47,507 nt of DNA from Phycisphaerales bacterium Planc_01 (GTDB lineage Bacteria; Planctomycetota; Phycisphaerae; Sedimentisphaerales; Anaerobacaceae). Position numbers and translations under genes: made by a program. Of the stretch, positions 1 through 8,395 are shown piece after piece; position 1 is the stretch's first letter; each line of letters begins with the position of its first letter. The DNA is taken from contig LVBB01000084.1 in assembly GCA_001603075.1 (NCBI GenBank), positions 1-47,507 on the forward strand, written 5' to 3'. Below the pieces are notes generated by a model. That model was not told the DNA's origin. It did not search any database and saw nothing but the letters and a program-made list of their open reading frames with translations.

Positions 1-1767
1 GACCTCATCCACTCGCCAGTAATACGTGGTGCCGAACATAAGCTCGGCCGGCGTGAAGGCGGCCTGCGCAGGACTGCCGGCCAGCGGCAACTCGTCCTGA
101 TCCGTGCCGAAGTACACCTCGTGGGAGACGGCCTCGCGGCCCGCGCGCCAACTCAGGCTCGCGACCGGATCGACATTCGCCGCCCCGTCGGCCGGCTGCG
201 GCTCCCGCGCCTGGACAGGGGTGTAGGTGAAGCGGACCTCGCTGAGGCCATACTGGCCCAGTGAGCCGTACGCGCTATTGACGTTCAGTCGGACAAACTT
301 TGCCGCTACGCCCTCGAGATCGACGACCGTATTGGCGGTGTAGTCGGTCTTGGCAGTCGCGCGGGCAAACTGTACCTCCGCGAGCACCGCCCATTCGGCG
401 CCATCGACGGAGTATTCAATCGTCACGTCCTTGACTCCGAAGCCGAGCACCGACTCGAACATCACGTTGTAGTTCCAGACCAGAAGCTCGTAGAGCTTGT
501 AGACCTTGTCGAACTCGTATTGAATCCAGAACGGCTCCTCCTCGGGGGCGTAGGCCAACCACATATCGCCCGCCTCGACCGAATGCCGGTCGGCGTCATT
601 GAGACCGGAACCGTCAACCGTCTTTTCCGGCCCGCTGCCCTCGTCCGAGTCGCCATTGGTGGTCGCGATGATATTCTCAATCGCGTAAGCAACCGGCTCG
701 GTGGTGAAGCTCCAGACCTTGCCGACATATACCGTGACACCGTCGGCCTCAAAGCCGTCCACTCGCCAGTAGTAGGTCTGGCGGAAATCGAGCAACCCAT
801 CCTGCGCGTAGGTCGCATTGCTCTGGCCCCGACTGGCCAGGACCCCCATCGGGTTGGCCCGGCTGGCGGCTTCGACCTCATCGAGCGAGGTGCCGAAGTA
901 CACGTCCTGCGTGGCCACGGCCTCACCCGGTTTCCAGGCGAGAACCACGTCGCGCGCCACATCGTTCGCGCCGTCTTCGGGCGTCGGACTCGCGGCGCGT
1001 CCCGGCTCAATATCTTCGCCCATCATGTAGAGAATGGCGTTGGCGAACACGGCCTTGCCCGTTTCGGTGAGATTGAACTTGCCCTGCGGGGTCGCGCCGG
1101 ATTCCTGGGTGCCCATACAGAAAAGCATGCGGTCGCTGGCGGGGGTGCCGGCTCCGGCGTAGTAGGGGGCACCGGCGGGCCATTCCACGATGCACGCGTT
1201 GGTGCCCGTCGAGACGAGCACCGTGCCACTGCCGACGCTAAGGGTGCCGGTAAACGACGTCTGTCCCGTGCCGGTCGTGCCATCGACCAACTGGACCTGG
1301 TTGTTGGCGCCGAGCGTCACCCCCGTGAAGATCGGGTGCCCTGGTACCAGAACGTCCATCGTCGGACCGGTCAGATTGTTGATGGTGTCGGAGTTGACCC
1401 ACAGCCATCGATTGCTTCGAGCGACATAGGCCGTCATATTGATGATTGGGGTCGTGATGCTGTTCCACTGGGCAATCTCAGTCGCATCACCGGCGTACTG
1501 ATCGCTGCCGGTCGAGCGACTGACGATGATCAGATCCGCCGCGTTGAGGGCTGCGATCTTCGTCGCATCCAGCGTGGTCCAGTTGCCCCGCTGAACGTCC
1601 AGGTCATACCCCAGAGACCTCACGAAATCTTCGGCCTCCAGGTCATCCTGGACCCCATCGCCGTCCGTGTCGTAGGTCTGCGAGACCCAGATGATGTTGG
1701 CGGCAAGGGAAACGGGACACAACAGAAGTCCCAACAGCACCATGAGAAGAACGAGTTGCCTGTGCAT
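1..1767 (-). CDS. Secreted discoidin (F5/8 type C) multimodular protein, C-terminus outside window
   Basis: The frame is open from the ATG at 1767 down to base 1 (589 codons), so the C-terminus lies to the left of the window. A signal peptide (residues 1-22, core LVLLMVLLGLLLCPVSLA) is followed by an approximately 220-residue alpha/beta region with the patterns ADLIIVSR and GHPIF, which resembles a ThuA or glutamine-amidotransferase-like fold. Next come a fibronectin-like module (DVYFGTSLDE ... QTYYWRVD), a discoidin-type domain (about residues 355-500: FDKVYKLYELLVWNYN, GVKDVTIEYS, KFVRLNVNS) and the start of a second fibronectin-like module. The start has a strong Shine-Dalgarno (AAGGAGG). 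It shares its module order and many residues with the proteins at 44061-46964 and 47407-47507. The family usually binds glycans or surfaces outside the cell; the ligand is not known. The ThuA-like call is tentative. Confidence 0.85.
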   Translation of the reverse strand, partial: MHRQLVLLMVLLGLLLCPVSLAANIIWVSQTYDTDGDGVQDDLEAEDFVRSLGYDLDVQRGNWTTLDATKIAALNAADLIIVSRSTGSDQYAGDATEIAQWNSITTPIINMTAYVARSNRWLWVNSDTINNLTGPTMDVLVPGHPIFTGVTLGANNQVQLVDGTTGTGQTSFTGTLSVGSGTVLVSTGTNACIVEWPAGAPYYAGAGTPASDRMLFCMGTQESGATPQGKFNLTETGKAVFANAILYMMGEDIEPGRAASPTPEDGANDVARDVVLAWKPGEAVATQDVYFGTSLDEVEAASRANPMGVLASRGQSNATYAQDGLLDFRQTYYWRVDGFEADGVTVYVGKVWSFTTEPVAYAIENIIATTNGDSDEGSGPEKTVDGSGLNDADRHSVEAGDMWLAYAPEEEPFWIQYEFDKVYKLYELLVWNYNVMFESVLGFGVKDVTIEYSVDGAEWAVLAEVQFARATAKTDYTANTVVDLEGVAAKFVRLNVNSAYGSLGQYGLSEVRFTYTPVQAREPQPADGAANVDPVASLSWRAGREAVSHEVYFGTDQDELPLAGSPAQAAFTPAELMFGTTYYWRVDEV

Positions 1768-2058
1768 CAGTGATTCCTCCTTCCAAACAGCGGTTGCATC
1801 GTTTCACATCGCAGAGGTACACGACACGCCCCCTTCCCTGCATTCGTCCCTGCGCAGGGTATGTCAGGCCTCAGACAGCATACTATATCTCTTGCCGGCA
1901 TGCTCCTCCCTGGCTTCCGACCACAAAAGCGGCAGATACGTCTGTAATCGTTATATCCGATCCGGACACATCATTTCAAGCGAAATCCGCCTCCACGGGA
2001 CCGCAGAAGGAGATTCGGCCGATTTCATCGACGGCCGACCCGGGCATCCGCCGGAGAT

Positions 2059-2700
2059 TCAGTCTCCCGGCCGCAGCGTCCACCTGCCGGAAAGCCTCCG
2101 GCCCGCCGGAATCAGGCAGGTGACCTCGACGACATATGTCTTGTCGGCCGCGATCTGGGCAGGAACCGCAAATTCGTAGGCCCGGAGGAAGTCCCGCCAG
2201 TATCGGTGGTTTTCAGCCGATCCGGTCAGGTCAATGTCCGGCCAGATCGCAATCCGCTGGCCCTTCGGATCCGCCGAACGCTGGACATAATCGTACAATT
2301 CAATGCGAAACGTCCCCGGCGCCTTCATCTGCGAACCGAAGGCATCCACCAAGGCGACATAGACCATCAGCCGCTGCCCCTGGCCATCCGTGGGTCGGGT
2401 CAACTCCGTCAGAGGCAGGATCGTGATCCCCGCTGGCGAGAACCCCCCTGCCGGGACCGCTGCCACAGGCTCCACAACCGTCCTCTCAGCCTCAGCGGGC
2501 CGATCCACTTGACGCACGGGCGTGGTGTCATCGACCGGTGGCTGGGGTTCATTGCATCCGGCGCACAACACCAGCGATGCCAGCAGCAGATAAGCCGAAA
2601 AGCAGCCGGTCCCGCACAGGACGACCGAAGTCCGCGGCAAGGTCCGGCGATGGGACCGTTCCGATTCCCGACTTGCGATGCGCACGTTGCCCTGTTCCAT
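2059..2700 (-). CDS. Putative lipoprotein of unknown function
   Basis: The 213-residue product has a basic N-terminus and then a hydrophobic stretch ending in a lipobox (LVLCAGC, Cys about residue 49), so it is predicted to be a lipid-anchored exported protein. The mature part starts with a Pro/Thr-rich linker, then a beta-rich domain (residues about 90-213) with LMVYVALVDAFGSQ and IAIWPDIDLTG that I do not recognise. Met1 is far from the lipobox for a normal signal, so translation may start later than the ATG at 2700. It begins only 3 bases after the ribBA stop, so it is probably the last gene of the pgsA-ribBA operon. Nothing ties it to riboflavin synthesis beyond position. Confidence 0.75.
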   Translation of the reverse strand: MEQGNVRIASRESERSHRRTLPRTSVVLCGTGCFSAYLLLASLVLCAGCNEPQPPVDDTTPVRQVDRPAEAERTVVEPVAAVPAGGFSPAGITILPLTELTRPTDGQGQRLMVYVALVDAFGSQMKAPGTFRIELYDYVQRSADPKGQRIAIWPDIDLTGSAENHRYWRDFLRAYEFAVPAQIAADKTYVVEVTCLIPAGRRLSGRWTLRPGD

Positions 2701-2703
2701 GGC

Positions 2704-3975
2704 CTACAGGTCCTCGTCAAGCATGTGCCCGAGACGGTGCTTCTTGGTCCGCAGGTAGTTGATGTTGTGCTCGCCGGGCACGGCCCGCAGGGGAACCTGC
2801 TCGGTGATCTGAATGCCGTAGACCTCCAGCCGGCTGACCTTCTTGGGGTTGTTGGTCAGGATCCGCACATTGCGAAGCCCAAGGTCCCGGCAGATCTGCG
2901 CGCCGATGCCGTAATCGCGACGGTCGGCGTCGAAACCGAGCTTCAGATTCGCGTCGACGGTATCAAGCCCCTGCTCCTGGAGTTCGTAGGCGCGCAGCTT
3001 GTTGGACAGACCGATCCCCCGACCCTCCTGTCGCAGATAGATCAGGGCCCCTTTGCCCTCCTTCTCGATCATCTCCATAGCGGTGATGAGCTGATAGCCG
3101 CACTCGCATCGCTGCGAGTGGAACAGATCGCCCGTCATGCACTCCGAATGCACGCGAATCAGGACCGGTTCGGGGTGCTCGATGACGTTGCCGGCCTCGT
3201 CGCGGTCGCCAATGCCGCCCTTGCACAGGGCCAGATGAGGCTCCGGACTGGTCATGCTCTCGTAGGCAATCAGCTTGAACTGGCCGTAATCGGTCGGCAA
3301 ATCGACCGATACGAACCGCTTGATCTGGCTTTCGCGTTGCAGCCGGTGCTCGATCAGCTTGGCAATCGAGAGAATCTTCATGTCGTGCCGCCGGCAGAAC
3401 CTCAGCAGGTCGGGGACGCGGGCCATCGACCCGTCTTCGTTCATGACCTCGCAGATCACGGCGGCGGGCTTCAGCCCGGCCAAATGAGCCAGATCAATGG
3501 CCCCTTCGGTCTGCCCGGCGCGAACGAGAACGCCACCGGCCCTGGCGCGCAACGGGAAGATATGGCCCGGCCTCGCCAGATCGCGAGGTCGGGCGTCGTC
3601 GGCGACGGCCACCTGGACGGTATGCGCCCGATCGGCGGCGCTGATGCCCGTCGTAACGCCCTCGGCGGCGTCGACGCTGACGGTGAAGGCGGTACTGAAA
3701 CGGGCCGTGTTCTCGAGCGCCTGCGGGTACAACCCCAGCGCATCGCACTTCTCGCCCGTCAGGGACAGACAGATCAGGCCACGACCGTATCTCGCCATGA
3801 AGTTGATGATCTCAGGCGTGACCTTCTCGGCGGCGCAGATCAAATCCCCCTCGTTTTCGCGGTCTTCCGCGTCCACGAGGACGACCATCTTGCCCTGCCG
3901 AAGGTCCTCAAGCACTTCCGGAACGTCGCTGAACGCCACGCCGGATGTTTCCTGCTGCAAAGGAGACTCGCTCAT
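2704..3975 (-). CDS. ribBA: Bifunctional 3,4-dihydroxy-2-butanone-4-phosphate synthase / GTP cyclohydrolase II
   Basis: This protein makes both precursors of riboflavin: the C4 unit from ribulose 5-phosphate and the pyrimidine from GTP. The N-terminal half carries the acidic RibB motif EDRENEGDLICAAE and TGISAADRAHTV. The C-terminal half carries the GTP cyclohydrolase II zinc motif HSECMTGDLFHSQRCECG (C-x10-C-x-C) and RQEGRGIGL. Its 423 residues match the usual fused length. I placed the start at the ATG at 3975 (MSESPLQQE) because the region upstream in frame overlaps pgsA and has no RibB homology. It lies 16 bases downstream of pgsA. No FMN riboswitch was evident upstream. Confidence 0.96.
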   Translation of the reverse strand: MSESPLQQETSGVAFSDVPEVLEDLRQGKMVVLVDAEDRENEGDLICAAEKVTPEIINFMARYGRGLICLSLTGEKCDALGLYPQALENTARFSTAFTVSVDAAEGVTTGISAADRAHTVQVAVADDARPRDLARPGHIFPLRARAGGVLVRAGQTEGAIDLAHLAGLKPAAVICEVMNEDGSMARVPDLLRFCRRHDMKILSIAKLIEHRLQRESQIKRFVSVDLPTDYGQFKLIAYESMTSPEPHLALCKGGIGDRDEAGNVIEHPEPVLIRVHSECMTGDLFHSQRCECGYQLITAMEMIEKEGKGALIYLRQEGRGIGLSNKLRAYELQEQGLDTVDANLKLGFDADRRDYGIGAQICRDLGLRNVRILTNNPKKVSRLEVYGIQITEQVPLRAVPGEHNINYLRTKKHRLGHMLDEDL

Positions 3976-3991
3976 ACTCACACTGGACTGC

Positions 3992-4711
3992 CTAATGCCG
4001 TTGCTTCGTGTCCAAATCAGTCGGAGCGATCGCCGGATCTTTCGTGCCAGACCGCTCAAATCGTTCAATATAGCGACTTCCATTGCGGATGTAAACCAGA
4101 GTGGCCAAAATGGCGACGGCCGCCGCGGACCACCACAGAACACTCAACGCCACCCTGTAATGCGGAATCACCCGTGAGAATTCCGGCGCCGTCAGCACAA
4201 AGGCGACCATCACCAGTTGCAGGGCGGTGGCCGCCTTGCCGAGCAGGACGGGCACGACGCGAATCTGCGAGGTGACCAGGTACACGATCGTGAAACCCAA
4301 TACGATCAGGACGTCCTTGCCGACGATCGCCACGACGACGGTCGTCGGCAGTGTGAATCCCTCGACATGGCCCCGCTGCGAGGCCAGCAGCAGACAGGCC
4401 GAGGTCATCAGCAGCTTGTCCGCCACAGGGTCGAGAAACGTGCCCAGCCTCGTGATCTGCCTGTGCCGGCGGGCCAGATAGCCGTCGAGGGCGTCGCTGA
4501 CGGCCATGACGACGAAGACGGCGATCGCCGCGTAGCGCAGGCCGGTGCGGGCACGCGGACCGACCGTCGGGTCGTTCATATTCAGCAGGAACATGACAAA
4601 CGGCACGATCAGCAGGATGCGGACCAGCGTGATCCGCGTGGCCCAACTGAGCCGAAATCGCTCGGCCGACCGCAACCGACACAAGGAGCGAAGCCGATCC
4701 ACCATCTTCAT
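3992..4711 (-). CDS. pgsA: CDP-alcohol phosphatidyltransferase, probable CDP-diacylglycerol-glycerol-3-phosphate 3-phosphatidyltransferase
   Basis: This integral membrane enzyme (239 residues) should transfer a phosphatidyl group from CDP-diacylglycerol to an alcohol, most likely glycerol 3-phosphate, in phosphatidylglycerol synthesis. The family signature D-G-x2-A-R-x8-G-x3-D-x3-D is intact (DGYLARRHRQITRLGTFLDP then VAD). Several hydrophobic segments follow the motif, as expected. A hydrophilic tail of about 30 residues ends in TDLDTKQRH. It is the first gene of the minus-strand trio with ribBA and the lipoprotein. A phosphatidylserine or phosphatidylinositol phosphate synthase is less likely but belongs to the same superfamily. 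Confidence 0.88.
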   Translation of the reverse strand: MKMVDRLRSLCRLRSAERFRLSWATRITLVRILLIVPFVMFLLNMNDPTVGPRARTGLRYAAIAVFVVMAVSDALDGYLARRHRQITRLGTFLDPVADKLLMTSACLLLASQRGHVEGFTLPTTVVVAIVGKDVLIVLGFTIVYLVTSQIRVVPVLLGKAATALQLVMVAFVLTAPEFSRVIPHYRVALSVLWWSAAAVAILATLVYIRNGSRYIERFERSGTKDPAIAPTDLDTKQRH

Positions 4712-4756
4712 CGCATCGTCCCCTTCGCGACCTCACGGGCCGCACGTATACCATCA

Positions 4757-4784
4757 TTGCGTCCCTGGCGACAGGTGATATACT
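4757..4784 (+). promoter_or_regulatory. Candidate sigma-70-type promoter for the GspF gene
   Basis: TTGCGT at 4757-4762 and TATACT at 4779-4784 are separated by 16 bases in the divergent gap between pgsA and the GspF-like gene. The -10 matches consensus at five of six positions; the -35 is weaker. This is pattern evidence only. Confidence 0.4.
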
Positions 4785-4891
4785 ATGGCCAGCCTGTCGC
4801 CTTGGCAAGGCGGCAACCACGCCTTCGGGATGGGAGTGCGGAGGTTGCCCGGCGTAGGCGCCCGGCGGAACGGACAGCGGAGCGGATCGCT

Positions 4892-5863
4892 ATGAGCTCG
4901 AAAACGCGACTGGCGCAGGCGTACTACGATTTGTCGGTCATGATGGACGCGGGCGTGCCGATCCTGCGCTCGTTGGATATCACGATCGAGGGACGCCAGG
5001 GGTACATCAAGCAGGTCCTCAAGCGGATTCGCGAGACCATCTCGAAAGGGTCGAGCCTGGCCGAGGCCCTCGACCAGCATCGCAACGTGTTTCCCCAGTT
5101 GGACCGAATGCTCATCGAGGCGGCCGAGACATCGGGAGCGCTCGGCCTGTCGTTCAAAATGCTCTCCGAGTGGCACGAGTTCGTCCACCGCATCACCCGG
5201 CAGCTCCAGATGGGCCTGATCTACCCTGTGTTGATTCTGCACATGGGCGCGTTCATTGCGGCCGTTCCGACTGCCGTTATGGGCGGATTCACGCCGTGGG
5301 GGTTCGCCATGAGCGTGCTACACCCCCTCCTGTATCTCTACATCCCCGCAGCCGTCGTCATCGTGTTTGTGCTTCTGAGAGATCGCAGTGCCCTGCTGCG
5401 CTGGCCGCTGGATTTCTTCGTACTGCGGATTCCCGTCCTCGGCCAGGCCGTCTACCACATGTCCGTCTGCCGGTACGCCAAGGCGTTCGCGATGATGTAC
5501 GCGGCGGGCGTCCCTATCACCGAGGTAACCGAACGCGCCACGCGCGCCACCGGCAACGAGATCATCGCCCGCCTGTTCGCCGGAGGCAAAGAAAGCGTCC
5601 GTGCCGGTGGGCTCGCCTGGGAGGGCTACTCCAAGCGGCTGCCGCCGCAGTATCTGCACCTGTTTCAGATCGGAGAGGAGACGGGCGAACTGGACAAGAC
5701 GGCCGAGAAGATCGCCGAGATCTCCGGCGACCGGGCCGATCTGCTCTTCACCGAATTCGCCAAATGGCTGCCCAAGATCGTCTACTTCGCTATCATGATC
5801 TACTTGGCAGCGAAGGTCATCGCGCTATGGCAGCAGGTCTACGGCAGCGCGCTGTCCTTCTGA
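4892..5863 (+). CDS. Type II secretion / type IV pilus assembly inner-membrane protein, GspF/PilC family
   Basis: Two T2SF-type units are visible: one from about residue 7 (LSVMMDAGVPILRSL ... GSSLAEALD ... LIEAAETSG) and one in the second half (YAKAFAMMYAAGVPITEV ... HLFQIGEETGELD). Each is followed by hydrophobic segments (LIYPVLILHMGAFIAAVP; a C-terminal helix ending KVIALWQQVYG). GspF proteins sit at the base of the secretion or pilus platform and couple to the ATPase. At 323 residues it is shorter than the usual 400 or so, lacking the N-terminal cytoplasmic extension. No GspE ATPase or pilin lies next to it; a prepilin peptidase is encoded at 22678-23859. Start chosen at the ATG at 4892 because homology begins directly after it. 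Confidence 0.88.
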   Translation: MSSKTRLAQAYYDLSVMMDAGVPILRSLDITIEGRQGYIKQVLKRIRETISKGSSLAEALDQHRNVFPQLDRMLIEAAETSGALGLSFKMLSEWHEFVHRITRQLQMGLIYPVLILHMGAFIAAVPTAVMGGFTPWGFAMSVLHPLLYLYIPAAVVIVFVLLRDRSALLRWPLDFFVLRIPVLGQAVYHMSVCRYAKAFAMMYAAGVPITEVTERATRATGNEIIARLFAGGKESVRAGGLAWEGYSKRLPPQYLHLFQIGEETGELDKTAEKIAEISGDRADLLFTEFAKWLPKIVYFAIMIYLAAKVIALWQQVYGSALSF

Positions 5864-5944
5864 AGCGGGCGCACCGGCTTCTGATAGTGTCCCCGGAGCC
5901 GATCCATCTCGTCCCGGGTCCGCCGAATGCATTTCATTTTTTTC

Positions 5945-6002
5945 TGGACAATGACGGACAATTTCCTACAATAGACCCGTCGAGCAATTGGAAGCGCTCG
6001 AC
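5945..6002 (+). promoter_or_regulatory. Candidate promoter plus 5'-leader hairpin of the seven-repeat protein
   Basis: TGGACA (5945-5950) and TACAAT (5967-5972) are 16 bases apart. The predicted transcript start falls at the first base of a hairpin with a 7-bp stem GTCGAGC/GCTCGAC (5979-5985 and 5996-6002). The leader would then be about 180 bases long before the ATG at 6162. The element could stabilise the mRNA or be an operator; neither is shown. Confidence 0.35.
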
Positions 6003-6161
6003 TCATGCGAGAGGGATTTCAGCGAAGCGTTCGACTGAATGATCGGTGGTGCCGCGAGACGATGCCCCGCCGGGACGCGCAGTGTGATTCAAGCGGCACG
6101 CGCGGACGATCTGCGCGTGCGCGAGACCGGTTTGTCAACGCAAAGTGAGGAGGGACAACCC

Positions 6162-7400
6162 ATGAGACAGACGATCGTGATTTGCGCTATTGTGTTGTGC
6201 GCTCCGTTGTGGCTGGGCGCCGAAGAGTTTCAGATCAACGGGCGGACGAGCGGAGCACAGGCCAACGCGGCGGTCACCGCCGACACCGATGGGCGCATCG
6301 CCGTCGTCTGGAGCAGCTACTTCAGCAGTTCGGGCCGCTCCAACGACATCCTCGTCCGCCGCCTCGACACCACCGGCCGATCGCTCGACGCCGACGAGGT
6401 CCAGGTCAACACGGTGTGGAAGGGCAACCAGACCGAGCCGGCAGCGGCCACCAATGGCGCCGGCATGCTTCTGGTGGCCTGGCACGGACCGGGACTCGAT
6501 GCCGAGGGCATCTTCGCCCGCCTGTTCCATCAACTCGGCGCCGCAATGACGGATGAGTTCCCGGTCAATGCGACGATCGAAGGCCAGCAACTCTATCCGA
6601 GTGTGGCCGGCAGTGAGGCCGGAACGTTTGTCGTCGTCTGGGAGAGCCGACAGGCGGATGCTGTCGGCAAGATCGGTGCGATCCGGGGGCAGTTGTTCGA
6701 CGGACACGCTACGCCGCTGGGCTCGGAGATCGGCATCGATGCAGAAGCGCGTGATGCCCGTTATCCGAGCGTCGCGATGGACGCCGCAGGCGGATTCGTC
6801 GTGACCTGGCTGCAAGCGCAGACGACGAATGCGGTGATGGCCCGACGCTTCGACGCGAACGGCGTGCCGCTGGGCGAGCCGTTCCAGGTCAACGAAATCG
6901 CCTTCGGCTCGATCACGCAACCGGCGGTGGCGACGAGCCCCTCAGGCGACTTTGTCATCGTCTGGGACGGCGATCCGAACCGGGCCGGCGACGACGACAT
7001 CCACGGGCGATGCTACGATCCGAACGGTATGCCACGGACCGGGCAATTCACCGTCAACTCGCTGTGCGAAGGGGCCCAGCAGTATCCGCGCGTCGCGATC
7101 GACGATGCGAACGCGTTCGTTGTCGTCTGGCAACACGACCACGGCGATCCGAATCTGGCGACTGACGTCTGGGCTCGCCGGTTCGACGCGGCAGGCTCGC
7201 CCCAGGGCGACCAGTTTCAGCTCAACGGCTATGTCGCCGGCAAGCAGCAGTCGCCCGATGTTGCCATCGCAGCGGGTGAATTCCTCGTCACCGTATGGCA
7301 GAGCGACGGTCAGGACGGCTCGGGCTACGGCGTCTTCGCCCGGATCGAGCCCTGGACCACCACCGACCCGGCTCCCGTCGAGACGCCGCGTGTCGAATGA
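6162..7400 (+). CDS. Secreted protein with seven propeller-like repeats
   Basis: A short signal peptide (IVICAIVLCAPLWLGA) precedes a 390-residue repeat region. Seven repeats of roughly 50-57 residues can be lined up on a V-V-V-W strand: VVWSSY, VAWHGP, VVWESR, VTWLQA, IVWDGD, VVWQHD and TVWQSD. Each repeat has a second strand of the type ARRFDANGVPLGEPFQVN. Seven repeats of this length suggest a seven-bladed beta-propeller; this is a prediction from the pattern. Function is unknown; such proteins are often surface or periplasmic binding modules. Start chosen at 6162 for the GAGGAGG Shine-Dalgarno and the signal peptide. The C-terminus is a Pro/Thr-rich tail without an obvious anchor. Confidence 0.85.
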   Translation: MRQTIVICAIVLCAPLWLGAEEFQINGRTSGAQANAAVTADTDGRIAVVWSSYFSSSGRSNDILVRRLDTTGRSLDADEVQVNTVWKGNQTEPAAATNGAGMLLVAWHGPGLDAEGIFARLFHQLGAAMTDEFPVNATIEGQQLYPSVAGSEAGTFVVVWESRQADAVGKIGAIRGQLFDGHATPLGSEIGIDAEARDARYPSVAMDAAGGFVVTWLQAQTTNAVMARRFDANGVPLGEPFQVNEIAFGSITQPAVATSPSGDFVIVWDGDPNRAGDDDIHGRCYDPNGMPRTGQFTVNSLCEGAQQYPRVAIDDANAFVVVWQHDHGDPNLATDVWARRFDAAGSPQGDQFQLNGYVAGKQQSPDVAIAAGEFLVTVWQSDGQDGSGYGVFARIEPWTTTDPAPVETPRVE

Positions 7401-7496
7401 AGACCGCCATGTGCCCGTCAGCCTCGAATCGGACCGACGACGGTCCTCGGGCGACCCGTTCCAAGGGTCTCGCGTCGAGCCAACTTCCGAGGCCGG

Positions 7497-8255
7497 CTAC
7501 ACCGAGGTCAGTCCGTCATCGACCGCACGGGGCCATGTGGCCGCAATGACGCCGGAGACGATCAGCATCTGTCCGATGCCATAGGTGATCCAGCACAGGT
7601 CGCCGAGGCCGCGCCAGTTGTCCTGGAAGAGGCGGACCGCCAGAAAACCGTCGCTGAGCAGAAAGAGCAGGCCCCCGATCCCCATCGCGAGGAATCGCCG
7701 GTCGAAGCAGGCCACCGCCGCCATCACCGCTGCGGCCGTCGCGAGGAAGAGCGTATAGACCGCCGTCGGCAGGTGCATGGCCGGCAGAGCGTCCGAGGGA
7801 TGCACCAGCAACGCCCAGAGGGCCAGGCCCGCAAGATTGTAGAGCGCCACAGCGATCGCCAGCGTTCTCCTCCAGCCGGGCCGGCTGGTGAGTTGCAGGC
7901 GGCCCGCCAGTATCAGCAGGCCCGCGACATAGCCGACGTGTCCCAAGGCGAACAGCGGGACGATCATCGTCAGCGGCTCGGTGAAGCGCAGGGCCCGGCA
8001 CGCGCCGTAGAGGTCGGCCAGCATGCCCAGCGTGATCCCGCAGGCGATCAGGGCACACGCCGGCCCCAGCCGGCCCCGCCGTTGCCAGAACCAGTGGACC
8101 CACGCGGCACACACCAGCACCAGCGACGACATCCACCAGAACCGGCTCCAGCCGCCCTGCCCCGTGACAAACGCCGCCACAAACGTCCCCGGCAGCAGCC
8201 CCAGCCACGCCAGCCACAGCACCGACACCACCACACATCGCCACGATCGTCTCAT
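7497..8255 (-). CDS. YhhN family (lysoplasmalogenase-like) membrane protein
   Basis: The 252-residue product is almost entirely hydrophobic, with about eight predicted membrane helices. Family-like features include GMLADLYGAC, LFALGHVGYVAGLL, LLFLLSDGFLAVRLF and the C-terminal TYGIGQMLIVSGV. Some YhhN proteins (TMEM86 relatives) cleave the vinyl-ether bond of lysoplasmalogens; plasmalogens occur mainly in anaerobes, which would fit, but activity here is inferred from family only. I preferred the ATG at 8255 (MRRSWRC) over an in-frame upstream start, because the upstream residues are arginine-rich and unlike a membrane protein N-terminus. It stands alone between convergent and co-directional neighbours. 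Confidence 0.75.
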   Translation of the reverse strand: MRRSWRCVVVSVLWLAWLGLLPGTFVAAFVTGQGGWSRFWWMSSLVLVCAAWVHWFWQRRGRLGPACALIACGITLGMLADLYGACRALRFTEPLTMIVPLFALGHVGYVAGLLILAGRLQLTSRPGWRRTLAIAVALYNLAGLALWALLVHPSDALPAMHLPTAVYTLFLATAAAVMAAVACFDRRFLAMGIGGLLFLLSDGFLAVRLFQDNWRGLGDLCWITYGIGQMLIVSGVIAATWPRAVDDGLTSV

Positions 8256-8395
8256 CCCATCCACACTACCACAAACCCGCCCCCGGCGAAACCCGGAATC
8301 ACGCCCCGCTCGCCATGTCTGCTCTCGCAGGGCGCGTGAGCCGTGCGTCCGCACGTGACGACAGGCCGGAGGAATTCGATTGGCGGATCGGGTTG

